Shown: positions 48,334-57,100 of the stretch, in pieces
Layout: each line of letters starts with the position of its first letter
Position numbering within the stretch: the stretch's first letter is position 1
Assembly: GCF_033898505.1 (NCBI RefSeq)
Contig: NZ_JAXAFK010000001.1
Location: 1,922,001 to 1,986,000 of the forward strand
Reading direction: 5' to 3'
Source of the DNA: Pectobacterium carotovorum
Lineage (GTDB): Bacteria > Pseudomonadota > Gammaproteobacteria > Enterobacterales > Enterobacteriaceae
DNA length: 64,000 nucleotides
Notes under the pieces: model-generated
Told to the model about the DNA's origin: nothing
The model's input: the letters and a program-made list of their open reading frames with translations, nothing else
Databases searched by the model: none
Position numbers and translations under genes: made by a program

Positions 48334-49965
48334 TCAGTGCTTGAGGATGTACATGTCTTGCGTGTAATAATCACCACGCACATTGGGGGAAAAACCACCG
48401 ATGTAGGTCTTAACCATCTGCGGCTGGACATAGTAGTAGATGGGTAACAAAGGGATATTGTTATCTAAAATATCCGAAGCTTGTTGATAAATAGCCTCTT
48501 TCTCCTGCTTACCCTTCGCCGTCAGCGCCTTTTTCAACAATGCATCATATTCCGTATTACTGAATTTACCGTTGTTGTTGCTGTCGTTGGTTTCCAGCGT
48601 ATTCAGGAACGTACTGGCTTCATTGTAATCCCCCGTCCAGGACTGTCTGACCACCTCAAAGTTACCGGTACGTACGGTATCTAGCATCGTTTTCCATTCC
48701 TGATTTTGCAATGTCACTTCCGACCCAAGATTCTTCTTCCACATTGAACTCGCGGCGATCGCCACACGCAAATGCGATTCAGAGGTGTTGTATAGCAGGT
48801 TGAATTTCAGCGGATGTTTTTCATCAAATCCAGCTTCTTTCAACAGTTTTTTCGCTTCCTCGTTGCGCTGCTGCTGCGTCCAGTTTGCCCACTCTGGATC
48901 CTTACGCTGGAAGCCCCCTATATTTTTGGGAATCAAACTGTAAGCCGGCGTCTGCCCCATACCTAGCACATTGTTTGCGATGATATTTTTATCCAAACTG
49001 AGATCCAGTGCGCGGCGGACGCGGGGATCGTCAAAAGGTGCTTTTTGCGTATTGAAACGATAAAAATAGGTTCCGATCTGTGGCGATACCTTCACCTCTT
49101 GCGGATACTCTTTTTTCAGCGACGCAAATTGAACGGGCGACAAAATACCCGTGACATCAATCTCTCCGGATTTGTAACGGTTTAGCTCCGCCGCCTGCGA
49201 GCTGATAGGCAGGTACGTTACTTTGTTAATGACAGTATGCGCGTTATCCCAGTAATGGCTATTGCGCTTGCCGACGATACGTTCGTTAACGACCCATTCG
49301 CTCAGCGTATAGGGACCGCTGCTGACAAAATTGCCGACCTGCGTCCAGTTTTCCGGATGCTTTTCAATCACCGCTTTCGGTAATGGCACCAGTACATGGT
49401 AAGCCGACATTTCCAGGAAATACGACAGTGGGTGTTCCAGTGTCACTTCAACGGTATGACTATCCAGCGCCTTGATACCCAAGGAATCTGGCGTTTTCTT
49501 GCCCGCCAGAATATCCGCCGCGTTCTTCACATACATACTGGCAACGTAGGTGCCGTAAGGCGACAGCGTTTTAGGATCGCTAAGGCGTCGCCAACTGTAA
49601 ACCACATCGTCCGCGGTAATCGGCGAACCATCAGACCATTTGGCATCAGGCCGCAGATGGAACGTCCACACCGTGTTATCTTTATTCTCCCAACGCTCTG
49701 CCAGTCGCGGTTCGATAGTGCCGTCATCACCCACACGTACCAGATTATCGAAGAAATCATTGATGATGTGGCCTTCCACATCGCTTTCCACCTTATGCGG
49801 ATCCAACGATGCAGGTTCTGAACCGTTGCCTCGCACCAGCTCTTGTTTATCCGCCAGCACCGTCCCGGCAGGAACCTGGGCAGCAAAAGCCGACGTCATC
49901 GCCCCCGTACACAGTGTGAGAAACAGCAACGAGTGTTTGAAACGTTTTTTGATTAATTCATTCAT
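48334..49965 (-). CDS. OppA-like periplasmic oligopeptide-binding protein
   Basis: A 543-residue SBP_bac_5 protein. Signal peptide MNELIKKRFKHSLLFLTLCT with cleavage after SAFA. It resembles OppA throughout: LVRGNGSEPASLDPHKVESD, DNKDNTVWTFHLRPDAKWSDG-type region, VVNERIVGKRN, and the terminal TQDMYILKH. No permease or ATPase genes are beside it, so, like MppA in E. coli, it may deliver a particular peptide to a shared OppBCDF. AGGAGG precedes the ATG at 49965. Confidence 0.9.
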   Translation of the reverse strand: MNELIKKRFKHSLLFLTLCTGAMTSAFAAQVPAGTVLADKQELVRGNGSEPASLDPHKVESDVEGHIINDFFDNLVRVGDDGTIEPRLAERWENKDNTVWTFHLRPDAKWSDGSPITADDVVYSWRRLSDPKTLSPYGTYVASMYVKNAADILAGKKTPDSLGIKALDSHTVEVTLEHPLSYFLEMSAYHVLVPLPKAVIEKHPENWTQVGNFVSSGPYTLSEWVVNERIVGKRNSHYWDNAHTVINKVTYLPISSQAAELNRYKSGEIDVTGILSPVQFASLKKEYPQEVKVSPQIGTYFYRFNTQKAPFDDPRVRRALDLSLDKNIIANNVLGMGQTPAYSLIPKNIGGFQRKDPEWANWTQQQRNEEAKKLLKEAGFDEKHPLKFNLLYNTSESHLRVAIAASSMWKKNLGSEVTLQNQEWKTMLDTVRTGNFEVVRQSWTGDYNEASTFLNTLETNDSNNNGKFSNTEYDALLKKALTAKGKQEKEAIYQQASDILDNNIPLLPIYYYVQPQMVKTYIGGFSPNVRGDYYTQDMYILKH

Positions 49966-50181
49966 ATAACCTCCTGTTATATCCCCGTCATTCTTCAAGC
50001 GGTATTTCCGCGGTTCCGAGGCATGGCTGGGCAATAATTTTTACTTATTACCCATGTAGTTAGCGTCACTACCACCTAACCACAATTCACCTGAGGATTC
50101 GAGTCTTTCATGTGGGAAAACGTGCGCTGGTGCGTTAGGGTTACTATAGGCTCTCTAGCCGCAAGGAACGATCGCTACAGG

Positions 50182-50223
50182 GCTTGGATTAACGCTTCAT
50201 TTTTAGCCGTTAATAGTCCAAGC
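50182..50223 (+). promoter_or_regulatory. Leader hairpin before the metallopeptidase gene
   Basis: GCTTGGA-TTAACG and CGTTAA-TAG-TCCAAGC form a 13-pair stem with a three-base bulge and a 13-base T-rich loop, 36 bases before the ATG. Possible control element; function unknown. The rest of 49966-50181 shows no recognised feature apart from a weak ERIC-end-like stretch near 49986. Confidence 0.4.
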
Positions 50224-50259
50224 TATAAACCGACCTAGCTATAACAAATAGAGATTGTT

Positions 50260-50790
50260 ATGGATAATCAAAAAGAGGGAAGCTTACGCTTGCTTACGTC
50301 TGGTGAAATCAGGCTGGCTAAATCCATTTTTGGCGATTCAATCCACTACCACAAAGTTTGGATTCATCACGGCAGTTACCTTCCTTTCGACCTTCAAGAT
50401 AAAAACACAGCCATGAGCCCAAATGGGGAACTGTACTTTCGTGCATGGTATAGCAACGATTTCTCCCTTACGAATATGTCCAACCAACACCTCTTTATTC
50501 ATGAAATGAGCCATGTCTGGCAACGTGAGCGAGGTATGAATGTCATATTTAGAGGCTTAGTCAGTTGGGCTGTCAGCTATCGCTACAAGCTTGGTCGTCA
50601 CGCATTAAGATGCTACCCAATGGAGCAGCAGGCACAGATCATCGCTGATTATTTCGTTTTAAAAACATACGGCTATCAAGCATGGAAAATGTTGAGAGCG
50701 CGAGGAGATGTCACCCTTGATGGTGATGTTTCTGAGGACGTAATACGGCAACACTATCAAAAAACCATGCAGTTCTTTCCCTGGAATTAA
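50260..50790 (+). CDS. Small HExxH zinc metallopeptidase, putative T6SS effector
   Basis: A 176-residue protein without signal peptide. HEMSHVWQ at 81-88 is a zinc-protease HExxH motif, and Glu122 in PMEQQAQIIADYF is a plausible third ligand. The flanking RLLTSGEIRLAKSIFGDSI and TAMSPNGELYFRAWY stretches resemble a family often annotated as VgrG/Rhs-associated in type VI secretion loci. The next gene, two bases after the stop, encodes a periplasmic lipoprotein, which fits an effector/immunity pair. No vgrG, hcp or PAAR gene is nearby, so the T6SS link is inference. Confidence 0.6.
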   Translation: MDNQKEGSLRLLTSGEIRLAKSIFGDSIHYHKVWIHHGSYLPFDLQDKNTAMSPNGELYFRAWYSNDFSLTNMSNQHLFIHEMSHVWQRERGMNVIFRGLVSWAVSYRYKLGRHALRCYPMEQQAQIIADYFVLKTYGYQAWKMLRARGDVTLDGDVSEDVIRQHYQKTMQFFPWN

Positions 50791-50792
50791 CG

Positions 50793-51224
50793 ATGACATT
50801 TACTGCAAAATTGCCTGCGTTTCTGCTTATAGCAACAAGTTTTCTTCTTGTCGGTTGTCCCGGTTCGGGCGATCGACTAGAGCCAGATGAACGTACATCA
50901 GTCAGACACGCGGGAAGCGATCTCTGTTTTTTAGTTAGCGATGCTCGGGATTACCAGCCTACTCTTATTGCCATCAGCATAAGAACCGCTCAACCGCAGG
51001 AATGGACGCTGTATGAAAATCCCAGCATCGTTGTTACACAAGGCGAACTGTGCATTCCTCCTTCTTTTTACCACTTTTCCGACGACAGGACATACGTTGT
51101 CAGATATATCCTACAATCGAAAAAAGACAGTGACTCACGAAGAAGCGTCGTATCCGCGATAACCTTTTCGCACGGCAGCGTCCGAAGCGTACCGCTCAGG
51201 AAGGATGAAGCCGCTTATTATTGA
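50793..51224 (+). CDS. Putative immunity lipoprotein
   Basis: A 143-residue protein. The signal peptide ends in the lipobox LVGC (Cys22) followed by Pro-Gly, so an outer-membrane lipoprotein facing the periplasm is predicted. The rest looks like a small beta-rich domain (DLCFLVSDARDYQP, ELCIPPSFYHFSDDRTYVVRY). It resembles lipoproteins annotated as putative T6SS immunity proteins. It starts two bases after the metallopeptidase gene and is certainly cotranscribed. Whether it inhibits that enzyme is untested. Confidence 0.6.
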   Translation: MTFTAKLPAFLLIATSFLLVGCPGSGDRLEPDERTSVRHAGSDLCFLVSDARDYQPTLIAISIRTAQPQEWTLYENPSIVVTQGELCIPPSFYHFSDDRTYVVRYILQSKKDSDSRRSVVSAITFSHGSVRSVPLRKDEAAYY

Positions 51225-51257
51225 TGTACTCGTTATACTTCGGGCTGATCCAATCCA

Positions 51258-51285
51258 CCGAGAGCAGGTTTCTGCCCTCGGTGAC
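51258..51285. terminator. Hairpin between the lipoprotein gene and acnA
   Basis: CACCGA-GA-GCAG / CTGC-C-CTCGGTG form a stem-loop between convergent genes. No long T-run, so efficiency is uncertain. A short stretch just before it (TACTCGTTATACTTC) resembles one ERIC end. Confidence 0.5.
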
Positions 51286-51296
51286 CAGATATAAAA

Positions 51297-53969
51297 TTAC
51301 AGCATATTACGGATAACGTAGTGCAGGATGCCGTCGTTCTGGTAGTAGGTCAGTTCGTTACGGGTGTCGATGCGGCAGCGGGTGCTGATGGTCTGCGTGT
51401 TACCACTGGCATCCGTGATATTGATCTCAACCGTGGCCCCCGGCGTCAGCTGATTTAATCCCGTAATCGAAATCTGCTCGTCCCCGGTGAGCTTCAGCGT
51501 CTTCCGAGTCACACCGTCGGGAAACTCCAGCGGCAGAATCCCCATCCCAATCAGGTTAGAACGGTGAATACGCTCGAACGATTCGGCAATCACCACACGA
51601 ACCCCCAGCAAACGCGGGCCTTTCGCGGCCCAGTCACGGCTGGAGCCGGAACCGTACTCTTTCCCGGCAAACAGCGCCAGCGGGACATTTTCGTCCTTAT
51701 AGCGCATCGCCGCGTCATAAATCGTCATCTCATTCTGCGATGGGATATGGCGGGTATAGCCGCCCTCTTTACCCGGCACCATCTCATTACGAATACGGAT
51801 ATTGGCAAACGTCCCGCGCATCATCACTTCGTGGTTACCGCGCCGTGAACCGTAAGAGTTGAACTCCGCCGTTTCGACGCCACGCTCCAGCAAATATTTC
51901 CCTGCCGGGCTATCGCGCTTGATGTTGCCTGCTGGTGAGATATGGTCGGTGGTGACCGAATCACCCAGCATCGCCAGAATACGCGCGTTGTGGATATCCT
52001 GAACCGGTTCAGGTTCTTTCCCCATTTCCAGAAAGAAAGGCGTCTGGCGAATGTAGGTCGATTCTTCCGGCCATTGGTAGGTAGGATTGTTGTCGACCTC
52101 GATGTCTTGCCACTCCTGTGTGCCTTCAAACACCGCAGCATATTGCTTGTGGAACATGCCGGCGCTGACATTCAATACCGCATCCGCCACCGCGTTAGTC
52201 GACGGCCAGATATCTTTCAGATAGACGGCTTTCCCATCACGATCTTCCCCCAGCGGTTCTTGCGTCAGATCGACGTTCATATTCCCCGCCAGCGCGTACG
52301 CGACGACCAGCGGTGGTGATGCCAGCCAGTTCGTTTTCACCAGCGGATGGATGCGGCCTTCAAAATTACGGTTGCCTGACAGCACCGCACCAACCGTCAG
52401 GTCGCCGGCTTTTATCGCGGCTTCAATCGCATCCGGCAGCGGGCCAGAGTTACCGATACAGGTGGTACAACCGTAACCCACCAGATTGAACCCCAGCGCA
52501 TCAAGGAACGGCGTCAATCCCGCTTTAGCATAGTAATCGGTTACGACCCGCGAGCCGGGTGCCAGCGAGGTTTTCACCCACGGCTTGGTTTTCAGACCGC
52601 GCTCCACGGCGTTTTTTGCCAGCAGCCCGGCCGTCATCAGCACGCTCGGGTTGGAGGTATTGGTACAAGAGGTGATCGCAGCAATCACGACAGCTCCCTG
52701 CTGTAAACGGTGCGTTTCGCCTTCCAACGTGAATTCTTCATAGTCAGAGCGGTTCTTCACCGTGCTGACATCCAGTTCCCGACTGGCTTTGAAAGCCTCC
52801 GGTACGCCCGCTAACGGCACGCGATCCTGCGGACGTTTTGGCCCTGCCAGACTGGTTTCCACCGTCGCCAAATCCAGCGCGAGCTGGCTGGTAAATACCG
52901 GTTCGTCCCCGGTATTACGCCACAGCCCTTGCTGCTTACTGTACGCTTCCACCAGCGTAATTTGTTCTTCCGCACGGTTGGTCAACCGCATGTAGTCCAG
53001 CGTGATTTGATCGATAGGGAAAAAGCCGCAGGTCGCACCATATTCCGGTGCCATGTTGGCGATGGTCGCGCGATCCGCCAATGGCAGCGAATCCAGTCCA
53101 TCACCGTAAAATTCCACAAACTTACCGACTACGCCGTGTTTACGCAGCATCTGCGTGACCGTCAGGACCAGATCGGTTGCCGTAATCCCTTCGCGCATCT
53201 TGCCGCTTAGCTTGACGCCGACCACGTCAGGGATCAGCATTGAAACAGGCTGTCCCAGCATTGCCGCCTCGGCCTCTATCCCGCCGACGCCCCAGCCGAG
53301 CACACCTAAACCGTTAATCATCGTGGTGTGTGAATCAGTTCCCACCAGCGTATCGGGATAGGCAAACTGTTTGTCGCCCTGCTTTTCATGCCAGATGGCC
53401 TTAGCCAGATACTCCAGATTCACCTGATGGCAAATCCCGGTTCCCGGCGGCACGACGCTAAAGTGGCTAAACGCATTTTGTCCCCAGCGCAGAAATTCAT
53501 AGCGTTCACGGTTACGCGCCATTTCCAGCTGTGTGTTATCCGTGAGCGCCTGACGATCGCCGAAGTGGTCAACCGTCACCGAGTGGTCAATAACCAAATC
53601 GACTGGTGACAGCGGGTTAACCTTATTCACATCGCCGCCCAGTCGCTTCACTGCCGCTCGCATCGCCGCCAAATCGACCACGGCGGGCACGCCGGTAAAA
53701 TCCTGCATCAGTACGCGCGCGGGACGATAGGCAATTTCCCGGTCAACGTGGCCTGTATTCAGCCAGTCCACGACCGCCTGAAGATCGTCCTGCTCGACCG
53801 TGTCGCCGTCCTGATGGCGCAATAAATTCTCCAGCAGCACTTTGAGCGACTTCGGTAATTTATCGATGTTCCCAAGCGTTTTCGCAGCCTTCGGCAGGCT
53901 GTAGTAATGGTAAATCTGCTTCTGTACCGTCAGTGTATCCAGACAAGTGTCGCGAAGGTGTGATGACAT
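51297..53969 (-). CDS. acnA: Aconitate hydratase A
   Basis: Isomerises citrate and isocitrate through a [4Fe-4S] cluster. 890 residues, against 891 in E. coli AcnA. Cluster cysteines are in AITSCTNTSNP and GYGCTTCIGNSGP; the substrate region GKEYGSGSSRDWAAKG lies in the C-terminal swivel domain. AcnA is the stress- and stationary-phase aconitase. The ATG at 53969 follows GGGAGGAAG; the in-frame upstream Met at 54029 is not used. As an iron-sulphur enzyme it is a plausible member of the iron-sparing response governed by RyhB and Fur. Confidence 0.97.
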   Translation of the reverse strand: MSSHLRDTCLDTLTVQKQIYHYYSLPKAAKTLGNIDKLPKSLKVLLENLLRHQDGDTVEQDDLQAVVDWLNTGHVDREIAYRPARVLMQDFTGVPAVVDLAAMRAAVKRLGGDVNKVNPLSPVDLVIDHSVTVDHFGDRQALTDNTQLEMARNRERYEFLRWGQNAFSHFSVVPPGTGICHQVNLEYLAKAIWHEKQGDKQFAYPDTLVGTDSHTTMINGLGVLGWGVGGIEAEAAMLGQPVSMLIPDVVGVKLSGKMREGITATDLVLTVTQMLRKHGVVGKFVEFYGDGLDSLPLADRATIANMAPEYGATCGFFPIDQITLDYMRLTNRAEEQITLVEAYSKQQGLWRNTGDEPVFTSQLALDLATVETSLAGPKRPQDRVPLAGVPEAFKASRELDVSTVKNRSDYEEFTLEGETHRLQQGAVVIAAITSCTNTSNPSVLMTAGLLAKNAVERGLKTKPWVKTSLAPGSRVVTDYYAKAGLTPFLDALGFNLVGYGCTTCIGNSGPLPDAIEAAIKAGDLTVGAVLSGNRNFEGRIHPLVKTNWLASPPLVVAYALAGNMNVDLTQEPLGEDRDGKAVYLKDIWPSTNAVADAVLNVSAGMFHKQYAAVFEGTQEWQDIEVDNNPTYQWPEESTYIRQTPFFLEMGKEPEPVQDIHNARILAMLGDSVTTDHISPAGNIKRDSPAGKYLLERGVETAEFNSYGSRRGNHEVMMRGTFANIRIRNEMVPGKEGGYTRHIPSQNEMTIYDAAMRYKDENVPLALFAGKEYGSGSSRDWAAKGPRLLGVRVVIAESFERIHRSNLIGMGILPLEFPDGVTRKTLKLTGDEQISITGLNQLTPGATVEINITDASGNTQTISTRCRIDTRNELTYYQNDGILHYVIRNML

Positions 53970-54287
53970 GCTTCCTCCCAAATTAACTTGTTTTTCGGGC
54001 ATATTCGTTATTCTGCATCGGGCGATCAATCAATAACCAGCCTGAGCTTGCGGTCTTATTTAAAGATAACACAAACAAAAAATAACGTTTTTGCAACAAG
54101 ACGATATGAACGCAGCGATAGCCGCTAGCTATTGAAAAGAGGCAAGTCGGAATAAGCGTCAATGGGAACGTGAAGAGGATAGAAGACAGTGAGAACAGCG
54201 ACCAGAGGATGGCTAAGACAAAGGCGAAGACAAAAGAGAAAAACGGCCCGAAGGCCGTCTGTCTCAATGTATTAACCCAAAGCGAAT
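53970..54287. other. Intergenic region upstream of acnA
   Basis: A 318-base interval carrying the acnA promoter and, at its far end, the terminator of the preceding symporter gene. Short frames here show no recognisable protein. Confidence 0.5.
54243..54262 (-). terminator. Terminator of the symporter gene (UUCG tetraloop)
   Basis: Stem ACGGCC/GGCCGT closing a TTCG loop on the minus strand, followed by TTTTC. A very stable terminator hairpin. Confidence 0.88.
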
Positions 54288-55592
54288 TTAGACATTCCCT
54301 GCTGCCATCACCGATGTTTCTTCGTCGGCATGCTCATGATCGGGTTCTTCCAGATCGTGGTTTCGCTCCAGCTTGGCCACAACTGCGGTCGCCATGCCGT
54401 TACCAATGACATTGGTTGCCGTACGACCCATATCCAGAAATTGATCGATACCAATAATCAGCAAAATGCCCGCTTCGGGTAAGCTGAACATCGGCAGTGT
54501 CGCTGCTACCACGACGACTGCAGCACGCGCTACGCCAGCCATACCTTTACTGGTGATCATCAGCGTCAGCAGAATCAGGGTCTGCTCCGTCAAACTTAAG
54601 TGGATGTTGTAAGCCTGCGCGATGAACAGAATAGCAAACGCCTGATATATCATGGAACCGACAAGGTTAAAGGAATACCCCAACGGGAGTACGAAGCTGG
54701 TGATTTTTTTAGGAACGCCAAATTCACTCAGCGCTTCCATTGTTTTCGGATAGGCCGCTTCGCTACTGGCCGTGGCAAACGCCAGCATACTGGGCTCGCG
54801 CAGCAGTTTGATCAGGCCCCAGGTTGCTTTCTTACCGAGGAACAGCGCCCCGGCACCGAACATGAGCCCCCATAGCAGCGCCAGCCCAAGGTAGAACTCG
54901 CCGATGACTTTGCCAAAGTCGAGGAGAAGCCCCAGACCTTCGGTCGTAATAGACGACGCCAGCGAGGAAAATACGGCCAAAGGCGCTAATCGCATGACAT
55001 AGTCCGTCACCCGAAACATCACTTTCGCCAGTTCTTCTACCATCGTCTCCATGGTAACGGCATGCTTGTTTTGGCCTTTAACAAAAGCCAATGCAGAACC
55101 GAAGAACATTGAGAACACCAGAATCTGCAATATTTCATTATTCGCCATGGCTTCGACGATGCTGCGTGGAAATATATGGGCAATGAAGCTTTTCAGCGTA
55201 AATCCGCCGGTATTCACGCCGGTCTCTACCGCTATTGGCGTGCTTGGAACGGCGAGATTCATGCCAACGCCAGGTTCGAAGATATTTGCCAATAACATGC
55301 CAATAAAAAGGGAAACGACTGAAGAACAAATAAACCACACCATGGCCTTCAGCCCTATTCGGCCGACGGAAGAAGAATTCCCCATACTGGCAAGACCAGA
55401 GACCAATGTTGCGAATACCAATGGCGCAATAATCATTTTTATCAGGCGAAGAAAAACATCGGTTACTAAATTAAAGTAGGAAACGACTTCTTTGGTTTGC
55501 TGCTCAGTTAATACAGAATGACAAACCCCGCCGACAATAATTCCGAGAACAATAGCCAAGGCGATAAAAAACAATAAGCTGTTCTTTTTCAT
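54288..55592 (-). CDS. Dicarboxylate/amino acid:cation symporter (DAACS family)
   Basis: A 434-residue inner-membrane carrier of the GltP/DctA family. FLRLIKMIIAPLVFATLVSG near residue 48, the hairpin motif ATASSEAAYPKTMEAL near 285, KGMAGVARAAVVVVAATL and the terminal GRTATNVIGNGMATAVVAK are family signatures. DctA carries C4-dicarboxylates and GltP glutamate/aspartate; the residues seen do not settle which. The C-terminal tail is His/Glu-rich (DHEHADEE). The ATG at 55592 is 33 bases inside the longest frame and follows GAGG. Confidence 0.88.
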   Translation of the reverse strand: MKKNSLLFFIALAIVLGIIVGGVCHSVLTEQQTKEVVSYFNLVTDVFLRLIKMIIAPLVFATLVSGLASMGNSSSVGRIGLKAMVWFICSSVVSLFIGMLLANIFEPGVGMNLAVPSTPIAVETGVNTGGFTLKSFIAHIFPRSIVEAMANNEILQILVFSMFFGSALAFVKGQNKHAVTMETMVEELAKVMFRVTDYVMRLAPLAVFSSLASSITTEGLGLLLDFGKVIGEFYLGLALLWGLMFGAGALFLGKKATWGLIKLLREPSMLAFATASSEAAYPKTMEALSEFGVPKKITSFVLPLGYSFNLVGSMIYQAFAILFIAQAYNIHLSLTEQTLILLTLMITSKGMAGVARAAVVVVAATLPMFSLPEAGILLIIGIDQFLDMGRTATNVIGNGMATAVVAKLERNHDLEEPDHEHADEETSVMAAGNV

Positions 55593-56444
55593 AGTAACCT
55601 CATGGTAATGAATAGAATCAGACAATACGCATTATTCGTAAGAATTCGCCGCTCGATGCATCCTCGTCATCGCCCTACGGTTTATCCCATTTTTTTGTCG
55701 TAATATTGTCTGTATCTTGATGCAGAATAATAGTTAACCGGGAATGTTATTGCTTTCCCATCAATAATAGAAACCGAGCAGCAACACGGAAGATATAACT
55801 GGAAACCTCATGGCTAACTCATTTTATTCCTTCTCCACAAATATCACTCAACATGACTACCCCTCTTTTGTTACATGAGATAAATAAAGGGGTAATCTAA
55901 TCGATATGGCAATAAACTGCGTCCCTTCATACCCCCTCCTATTTTCATTTTTAAATATCCATGAGGCACTAGCCTTGGGGAAATAACTTAAATTGACGGT
56001 ATCATGAAAAATACGAAATCTGTCACTAATGAAATTTTTCTTATCAACAGATTTAGTAATGATTAATTAACATCTATAAACTTTGCGTCGAAAAACGCCT
56101 CCTAGACCTATCCTTTCTCCGCGATCTTGCCGGCCCAAAAGTCGCCCTCACAATCCGTAATGCTGCGGTTTCTACCTCAGCTAAAAGCAGCATCAGTCAC
56201 AGGCGATGTGGCTTTATCGATCGCCGCTGTTAAAACCCAGAAGATCGCCCTGGAATGACACATGAAAATTTGACGCTGAACCGTCAAAGTCGCCTAAATT
56301 TCATGCGATAGTCATACATAAGGAGTATTTTGCAAGAAGCCTCACACTCTCCCGTTACGTTTTGTTGTAAAAAAACGACATGTAGCTATTCAACAATCAT
56401 CAGCGCATGTGTTGATGGAAAAATAATAATAGAAAGGGGTTTCC
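55593..56444. other. 850-base stretch with no recognised gene
   Basis: Between the divergent symporter and gstA genes. It is moderately AT-rich without long open frames, known repeats or RNA genes that I recognise. It should hold both promoters. One small candidate frame, TTG at 56330 to TAA at 56461 (43 codons) after AAGGAG, overlaps the gstA start; it has no known homologue and is listed only as a possibility. Confidence 0.5.
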
Positions 56445-57053
56445 ATGAAACTGTTTTATAAAGCTGAAAGCAGTTCTCTATTTACACACATCGTTTTGAT
56501 CGAATCCAAACTGGAATTCAAGCTGGAGAAGGTCAATCTGCGCACGAAAAAGACAGAACGTGGAACCGACTATACGTTCATCAACCCGAAAGGGATGGTG
56601 CCAGCGTTAGAGCTGGATGATGGTTCTGTCCTGACAGAAGGTGTCGCTATCGCCGAGTACATTGCCGATCTGGTTCCACACTGTAACCTTATCGCCCCAA
56701 CTGGCAGCATGGCGCGCTACCATACTCTTGAATGGCTGAATTACATTTCTGCTGAGCTGCACAAAACGTTTACGCCGCTCTTCCGTCCTGGTACGCCGGA
56801 AACGTATAAAGAGCTGCTGATGGAGTATTTGCAGGTCAAATTCCGTTATATCAATCTGGTGTTAAGTGAGCAGAACTATCTGGTGGCTAATCGCTTCAGT
56901 ATCGCCGATGCGTATCTGTTTACCGTAATGCGCTGGGCACAGTCGCTAAAACTGGATATGTTCCGCTACCCTGCGCTGGCGGCCTACCTCGACCATATTG
57001 CCGAACGCCCTTCCGTCGCGACGGCGCTTAAGGTTGAAAGGTTGAAAGGTTGA
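56445..57053 (+). CDS. gstA: Glutathione S-transferase GstA
   Basis: A 202-residue beta-class-like GST aligned with E. coli GstA (201 aa): FINPKGMVPALELDDGSVLTEG-type region binding glutathione, WLNYISAELHKTFTPLFRP in the middle (His106 equivalent), and RFSIADAYLFTVMRWA. The N-terminal Cys10 of E. coli GstA, which binds glutathione, is Ser here (KAESSSLF). The C-terminus is encoded by three perfect 8-bp repeats that include the stop codon. AAAGGGG precedes the ATG. Confidence 0.92.
   Translation: MKLFYKAESSSLFTHIVLIESKLEFKLEKVNLRTKKTERGTDYTFINPKGMVPALELDDGSVLTEGVAIAEYIADLVPHCNLIAPTGSMARYHTLEWLNYISAELHKTFTPLFRPGTPETYKELLMEYLQVKFRYINLVLSEQNYLVANRFSIADAYLFTVMRWAQSLKLDMFRYPALAAYLDHIAERPSVATALKVERLKG
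57030..57053 (+). repeat. Three tandem 8-bp repeats across the gstA stop codon
   Basis: AAGGTTGA occurs three times without mismatch (57030-57037, 57038-57045, 57046-57053); the last unit contains the TGA stop. Loss or gain of one unit by slippage would shift the frame of the final codons. Confidence 0.9.
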
Positions 57054-57067
57054 AAAAATAACACGCA

Positions 57068-57100
57068 ATAACGCCCCGACACGCGGGGCGTTATACGTTT
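57068..57100. terminator. Bidirectional terminator between gstA and pdxY
   Basis: Perfect 11-bp stem ATAACGCCCCG/CGGGGCGTTAT with a five-base loop, then ACGTTTT on the plus strand. It sits between the convergent gstA and pdxY stops. Confidence 0.85.

Noticed and set aside
49975..50010. ERIC remnant upstream of the oppA-like gene
   Set aside because: Only a short imperfect match to one ERIC end (CCGTCATTCTTCAAG); not enough to call.
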